Source: Aurantiochytrium sp. KH105 (taxonomy: Eukaryota; Sar; Bigyra; Thraustochytrida; Thraustochytriidae). From it: 64,000 nt of DNA. A program made the translations under genes and the position numbers. Within the stretch, counting starts at the first letter, position 1; every line of letters starts with the position of its first letter. Under the pieces are notes generated by a model. That model was not told the origin of the DNA and made no database searches. It saw only the letters and a list, made by a program, of their open reading frames with translations. The DNA lies in NCBI GenBank assembly GCA_003116975.1, contig BGKB01000028.1:496001-560000 (forward strand). Direction: 5' to 3'. Below, piece by piece: positions 59,340 to 64,000 of this stretch.

Positions 59340-60668
59340 ATGGCGAGCGCGAGCATGAGGAGCCCGGAGAAGACGCACGCCGAGCGCGAAGACCCGGAGG
59401 ATACCGTGCCGAGCGCGCGGGGCGCCGAGGCCGCAGAGGCGGAGGCCGCGGCGGGCGCCTCGCCGGTGCTGACCGCGGTCGCGAGCGGGAACAAGATCTT
59501 TGAACGGCGTGCGAGCAGCGACGAGAGCGGCGGCGGGCCGCTGGTTCCGGGCTTGGCCGTCGAGGAGGTCGAGGGGGCCGCCGAGGCCTGGGATGACGCG
59601 CTCGAAGACCTGCGAGAGGCAGGCTTTCAGTACAGGACAGCAGGGCTACTGAAGCGTGCTGCAGCATGGGGAATTGGCTTTGTCCCGTTCGTGGGCAGTG
59701 CGGTTAACGCTCTGATGAAGGAGGACCACGCCTTTGTGTCGTCCCGCGCAGTTCCTGACCGGTCGCTGCGCGCGACGGGCCACGCCGACGTGTCAAACTG
59801 GTTTGCCTCGCAGTTCTTCATCAACAGAGACGGTCTCGCCATTTATTGGCGGCGCTGGATGCCTCCTCACGAACGAAGTCCTCGTGCGATTGTGGTAATT
59901 TCGCACGGGCTCAGTGAACATTCGCAGAGGTACGAGGACGTTGCCATGCGGCTAGCGGGCGAGGGGTACGCCGTATACGCTCTTGATCATCAGGGCCATG
60001 GCTGCAGCGAGGGCGACCGGATGCACGTCAAGTGGTTTGCGGACTTTGTCGAGGACCTGCTTGAGCTGACGCTCATGGCGGTCGGATCGTCTCAACGCAT
60101 GCCGCGCGTCTTTCTGCTCGGGCATGGCACTGGTGGGCTCATTGGTCTTTACGCAGCGCACTATGCACCGGGGCTCTACCAAGGCATCATTTTGTCGTCG
60201 CCGGCTTTGCATCTTGAGATGCCGCTTTTCTCGGACCTTGTGGTGCCGCGCATGGCCGCCTTGGCGCCCAAGCTTCCCTCTCCGGGCATGGATCATTCTG
60301 CTCTGTGCCGGGACAATTCGGTAGTGGACCGGTACCTGAACGACCCGCTGGTGTGTCACGGGCGGCCGACCTTGCGCTTGAGCAGCGAGGTGATGGCGGC
60401 CGCGTTGCGTGTGCCCGCCTTTGCTGCAGGCTTTTCGGTGCCGTACCTGCTTATGCACGGGTCGGGAGACCGCATCTGTTTGCCTCTTGGGTCGGCCTCT
60501 TTTCACGATGCTGTCAAGGCTGTTCCCGAGGAGGACAAGGAGTTTCACATTTTCCCGGGGGCTTACCACGAGCTTTTCAACGAGCCGGACCGCGACTCGC
60601 GCGCTCTGGCCTGCACGCTTGATTGGCTCGAGGATCGTCTCAGCAAGCTTGAATTCCAGAGACCTTGA
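59340..60668 (+). CDS. monoacylglycerol-lipase-like paralog B, nucleophile Ser replaced by Gly
   Basis: 442 residues from the ATG at 59340 (an in-frame GTG lies upstream). It aligns along its length with paralog A: DVSNWFASQFFINRDGLAIY, VVISHGLSEHSQRYE, ALDHQGHGCSEGDRMHVK, SVPYLLMHGSGDRICLP, AYHELFNEPDRDS. The nucleophile motif reads LLGHGTGGL, with Gly263 where A has Ser168. The Gly codon is GGC, one change from the Ser codon AGC. Asp (in GSGDRIC) and His (in AYHELF) are kept. The rest of the frame is intact and well conserved, so it is a pseudoenzyme rather than a pseudogene. The N-terminal 95 residues are an extra Ala/Glu-rich extension. It may bind lipid or regulate A. Confidence 0.9.
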   Translation: MASASMRSPEKTHAEREDPEDTVPSARGAEAAEAEAAAGASPVLTAVASGNKIFERRASSDESGGGPLVPGLAVEEVEGAAEAWDDALEDLREAGFQYRTAGLLKRAAAWGIGFVPFVGSAVNALMKEDHAFVSSRAVPDRSLRATGHADVSNWFASQFFINRDGLAIYWRRWMPPHERSPRAIVVISHGLSEHSQRYEDVAMRLAGEGYAVYALDHQGHGCSEGDRMHVKWFADFVEDLLELTLMAVGSSQRMPRVFLLGHGTGGLIGLYAAHYAPGLYQGIILSSPALHLEMPLFSDLVVPRMAALAPKLPSPGMDHSALCRDNSVVDRYLNDPLVCHGRPTLRLSSEVMAAALRVPAFAAGFSVPYLLMHGSGDRICLPLGSASFHDAVKAVPEEDKEFHIFPGAYHELFNEPDRDSRALACTLDWLEDRLSKLEFQRP

Positions 60669-61245
60669 CCGGTTCTTGTCTCTGTCTGTCCATCTGTCTG
60701 TCGCTCGCTTGGCTTTCTTGCTTGCTTGCTGGCATGCATGTTTGCTTGTTTGTGCAGTAGTCTCCCCATGATGTTCAATAGCCTATCTTTTCTCTCTGTT
60801 TTGTTGCTGTCTTTGTTTTTGCTGTCTTTTGTCGAAAAAGGAAAAGAACGTCCATTTTGATCATCGGACCGAAAAACAATGATTTCGTTGCGCTCCGCCG
60901 CAGCCGCAGCCGCAGGTGTAGCCGCAGTCGCGCGGGCGTTTCTGACCCATCCGCCGCGGTCGCTGCCGGCCTGGCTTTCATTTCTCCCTCATCCCTCATC
61001 TGAAGCGGCCCGTTGACCTGCTGGCTGCACTGCTAACCGTGACCGTGAGCGCATCTCGGTCGACCACGCGCGACATGCACGTCTCTCAGCCTGTGCCTAC
61101 GCGCAAGTGTACGCTGCCTCTTGGAACATGCCAACGCTCCCTTCCTTCCTTCATCGTCTCCTCCCTGACCGCCGCCGCAGTGCACGCCTGCGTCCACATA
61201 CATGCACATGCACGTGCACACGCGCACGGACCTGCACCCCCAGCT

Positions 61246-61270
61246 GCAGCAGCAGCAGCAGCAGCAGCAG
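61246..61270. repeat. (CAG)n microsatellite
   Basis: About eight CAG units, outside any supported gene. Confidence 0.88.
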
Positions 61271-61427
61271 CTGCATCCGCCAAGGAACGCGGAACGGACC
61301 CAGGGGGGCTCATCGCATCGCGGGCCACTTCCGCTCCTTGGTCGCGAGCCGTCTCCGATGGATGGGTCGAAGAGGCGCTCGATCTGCACTGCCTGCTGCA
61401 GCTGCTGCGGCTGCTCAATGGCCGGCC

Positions 61428-61471
61428 ATCCATCCACTTATCCATCCATCCATCCATCCATCCATCCATCC
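61428..61471. repeat. (CCAT)n microsatellite
   Basis: About eight perfect ATCC units with flanking imperfect ones. Another short CCAT run is at 62759-62783. Confidence 0.88.
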
Positions 61472-61645
61472 GCAGCCGCTGCCGCCGATCCGGAAAAGGA
61501 AAAGCGAAGATCAGAAAAAATGCGCAATCGAGGCCCGCTCGAGTTCGTCCTGCTCGGGCCCTCCCGGATGAGCCGTCGCGCCGTGTCTCTGCGCCATAAT
61601 CCGTCGACGGCGCGGCGCCTGCGCTGTTGCTTTCGCTTCGCTTCT

Positions 61646-61680
61646 TGCTGCTGCTGCTGCTGCTGCACTGCTGCTGCTGT
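61646..61680. repeat. (CTG)n microsatellite
   Basis: About ten CTG units with one CACTG interruption. Confidence 0.85.
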
Positions 61681-63048
61681 AAGATGAACTGAGATGGATA
61701 CTTTCTCCGCCGCTCAAGCAGCTGCAGAGCAAGCGGTGCGTGCGGCTGCGGACAGGCTGAATCCCGGGAACGGCCCGGGTCGGTCCGAGGTATCTATATC
61801 CATCCGCCGCCGCGTCCACCCATCCGTGGACCTGGACTGGTGAAGAAAGGGCCGCGCCGCGCTTCGGTCCCGGGCCGATCCGCTCCGCCAGACCGGACGT
61901 TGGGGAGTGAGGGAGGGAGCGAGCGAGCGAGCGAGCGAGCGAAAAAGTAGCGCGGAAAGCACTGCCGCGTTGTTCGCTGTCGGCTTCTGGGCGGGCGGTG
62001 GCCGTTGCGCCGTCGAAATGAGGGGGCGACGCGACGCGTGCGGGTGTGCGCGCGCGTGTGTGAGGAAAGGAAAGAGCGGCTGCGGGGCGCTGACGGCGCA
62101 GGATAAGAGGGCGACGCGGCCGCTGCGGGTGGACGGGGGGCGGAGGGGCGCCCCCCGCCTTCCAGCGGCCCGGGACCGCGGCCAGGATCTGGGCCTGGCT
62201 GGGCCAGCAGTGCGGGCGCTAAAGGCCCGCACTGGCCCCCCTTTCTCCCCCTCGCGCTCCACCGTTGACTGCGGGGGCGAGGCACCCTGTCGCGGCCGCC
62301 TTCAGACCTGCCGAACATCTAGATGAACTTCTGTGGACCCGGGATCCCACAGACCCCCCGGGAGGGCCCAGTGGAATTCGCTGCGGGTGATCTCGCTGAG
62401 CAGTGGGCGCCCGGTCTGGCGCACCTTACCTGCCTCTGATCTACTAGAAAGCGAGCGCAAGCTACACCAGCTGCAGCTGGCATGGCCTGCCGCCGCACTC
62501 TCTCCGCCCGCTCCCGCTCCCGCTCCCGCTCCACCCAACGCCAGACAGCTGCAGCCGCACGCTACCGCCCCGCGCGAGCCGCGCAGCTCCGCGAGGAAGA
62601 CCGCCCTGCCCGTCGTCCCGCAGAAGCAAGCACGCGAGCGCGCAAGCCTCGGGCAGCTGCCGCGGCGCCCCGCTGCGAGGCGAGCCCCGCTCGCAACACC
62701 TTCGGCCTTCCGCTCCTCTTCCTTCGGATATCGATCAAAACCAAGCTCGCGCAAGCCACACCATCCATCCATCCATCCATCCGAGTGTCAACTGCATGCG
62801 TCGCAGCCCCTCGCCATCAAACCGCGCACAGCGCAGAATTCACTACTTTTCCCAGCAACAACGGAACCGTGATCGCCGCGCTGGCGTTTTCCGGGATCGG
62901 GGTTTCAACCGCGTTCAAAGCGCAGAGGTGCTGCTGCTGCTGCTGGCGAAAAGAAAGAAAGGAGCAGCCGGACTGGGAGAAGACCTCGGAGGCGACAAAG
63001 ACGAGGACGTTGAAGTCGACGACGAAGTAAGAAGAGGGCCGGGTCGGG

Positions 63049-63322
63049 TCACGAGCGGCCGCTTCTTCTCTTCTCGCGGCACGCGGCTTCGGAGACAGTC
63101 TCAAAGGCCCTGCTGCATGCATCGCTGCTGCAAATGAGCTAATGAAAGATCAAATCGCTGTCGCAGTGTCGGCAGCGCAAAGATGATCAACAAGAGCGCT
63201 CGCTGTCGCTATCCTCACCTCTTGAGAACGATGACCGCGGCGACCTCGCAGACCAGCACGGTGCGGTCCAAGTGCTCGTAGGAACTTTGAACGCGCCCAG
63301 TGGCCACTGTGGCAGCGGCCAT
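63049..63322 (-). CDS. possible small two-exon gene, weak
   Basis: Minus-strand exon 1 63322-63219 starts with ATG and ends at a GTGAGG donor; a 91-base intron (63218-63128) ends CATTTGCAG; exon 2 63127-63049 reaches a stop. The 60-residue product (MAAATVATGRVQSSYEHLDR, then TVLVCEVAAVIVLK...) has an ordinary amino-acid mix, unlike the low-complexity frames around it. The intron size fits those of the supported genes (76-344 bases). I do not recognise the protein and cannot exclude chance. The region upstream may contain further 5' exons. Confidence 0.28.
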
Positions 63323-64000
63323 TGCCTCGCTCCCACTCACGCACTCACTCACGCACGCACGCACGCACGCACCGCGGCTTGCGTTTCGCCGACAGCGACA
63401 GCGAGATCATCATCCCCGCCGCCAATGGCAATTACTTCACCAGCTACAGCTGGAGCTGCGTCGCAGCGGTCGCTGCGGCATCGGCCTCGCTGGCCACCCA
63501 GTCTTCGAAGAGTCGGGCGGTGACGGGCAACGCAGCACGGCCTCTGGAACGGACAGCGCCCGCCAAACCGACAGACTGCGGCCAGCCACCTGGCCAGTAG
63601 CCAGGAGGTCTCGTCGGCACAGAGGAAACGTGAATTGTGTGAATGTATAAAAAGTGAATAAAGCAAAGGCAAGGTGGTGTGTCAAAAGGAAGAGCGAGGC
63701 GCAAAAAGCGCCGTCAGTCGATGCTCTTCTCCTCCGAGATACAAGTAGATAGGCCACCGCCGGCGAAACGCATTCGCCAAGGATAGCGATCCCGCGGCTC
63801 GTTCCTATCTGTCGTGCAATGCCGAGTTTGCAGCAGCAGCTTGCCTTTGTCGACAAGCACAGCGAGCACTAGTGCCTGCTGCAGCTGCAGCTGATGATGG
63901 ATGGTGACTGACTGACCCATGATCGCTCCCCGCAAGAAGCGATTCTTGGCGGAGGAGAACAGGGAACCAAACGACTGGAAAGCTAAAGTAGAGAGAGAGA
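63323..64000. other. window end, no supported gene
   Basis: It includes a (CGCA)n run at 63351-63373 and a plus-strand frame through about 63390-63598 of Ser/Ala-rich peptide with no family features. TATAAAAA at 63646 and AATAAA at 63657 could be a promoter element or a polyadenylation signal. No supported gene reaches the right edge. Confidence 0.4.

Larger units (their letters stand above)
60669..63048. other. repeat-rich GC stretch without supported gene
   Basis: Long frames appear on both strands but they code for low-complexity Ser/Arg/Ala/His peptide driven by microsatellites: (CAG)n at 61246-61270, (CCAT)n at 61428-61471, (CTG)n at 61646-61680, (GCGA)n at 61918-61942 and (CCAT)n at 62759-62783. 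No domain seen. The unusual segment 62330-62450 (CCCGGGATCCCACAGACCCC...) has no credible identity. Confidence 0.5.

Noticed and set aside
62420-62450. CACCTTACCTGCC resembling the 5' end of U1 snRNA
   Set aside because: Only a partial match to ACTTACCTG; no downstream U1 stem or Sm site seen, so no snRNA called.

Overview
This window reads as compact, GC-rich nuclear DNA of a microbial eukaryote. Supported signs are spliceosomal introns with GTGAGT/GTAAGT/GTACGT donors and CAG acceptors, eukaryote-only families (GINS PSF3, SWR1-type BCNT protein, Atg8, 20S proteasome alpha subunit, lung-7TM protein, VAP/MSP domain), mostly single-exon genes, and many microsatellites in the gaps. The mix of families and gene style would suit a stramenopile such as a thraustochytrid (Labyrinthulomycetes). 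That placement is inference only; no rRNA or organelle marker lies in the window.

Layout. 0-11.4 kb, all plus strand: a ChrR-type cupin, a secreted tandem cathepsin X-like protease whose first domain has lost its catalytic Cys, a low-complexity coiled-coil protein, and a 1452-residue MSP/TPR/ubiquitin-like/coiled-coil protein whose C-terminus may be a decayed kinesin motor. 11.6-24.3 kb: a three-exon BCNT/SWC5 gene (minus), GINS PSF3 (plus), a giant Ser/Glu-repeat LRR protein (minus), a two-exon methyltransferase (minus) and a basic/acidic low-complexity protein (minus). 24.3-31.9 kb: myo-inositol oxygenase, a Popeye-like membrane protein, Atg8, a tandem UBA-like protein (minus) and a TMEM87-type seven-TM protein.

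33.4-52.3 kb is the most distinctive part: four tandem, same-strand SLC34-type Na+/phosphate cotransporters. Between the second and third lies a TIR-like/TPR gene built of near-identical 126-bp repeats. Copies 3 and 4 share almost the same membrane-domain DNA, yet the ectodomain of copy 4 resembles copy 1, which points to gene conversion. 53.1-60.7 kb: proteasome alpha4 (two exons), a NYN-domain nuclease, and a head-to-head pair of monoacylglycerol-lipase-like paralogs, the second of which has Gly in place of the nucleophile Ser. 60.7-64 kb is repeat-rich with at most one weak two-exon candidate.

How the genes work together: apart from the phosphate transporter cluster and the lipase pair there is no sign of a shared pathway. 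Neighbouring genes are housekeeping or membrane functions side by side. Several gaps hold regulatory-looking repeats: a 13-bp motif present four times upstream of the myo-inositol oxygenase gene, a 20-bp direct repeat upstream of ATG8, and short tandem repeats close to the start codons of the phosphate transporters. I saw no tRNA, rRNA, CRISPR array or transposon that I could support.
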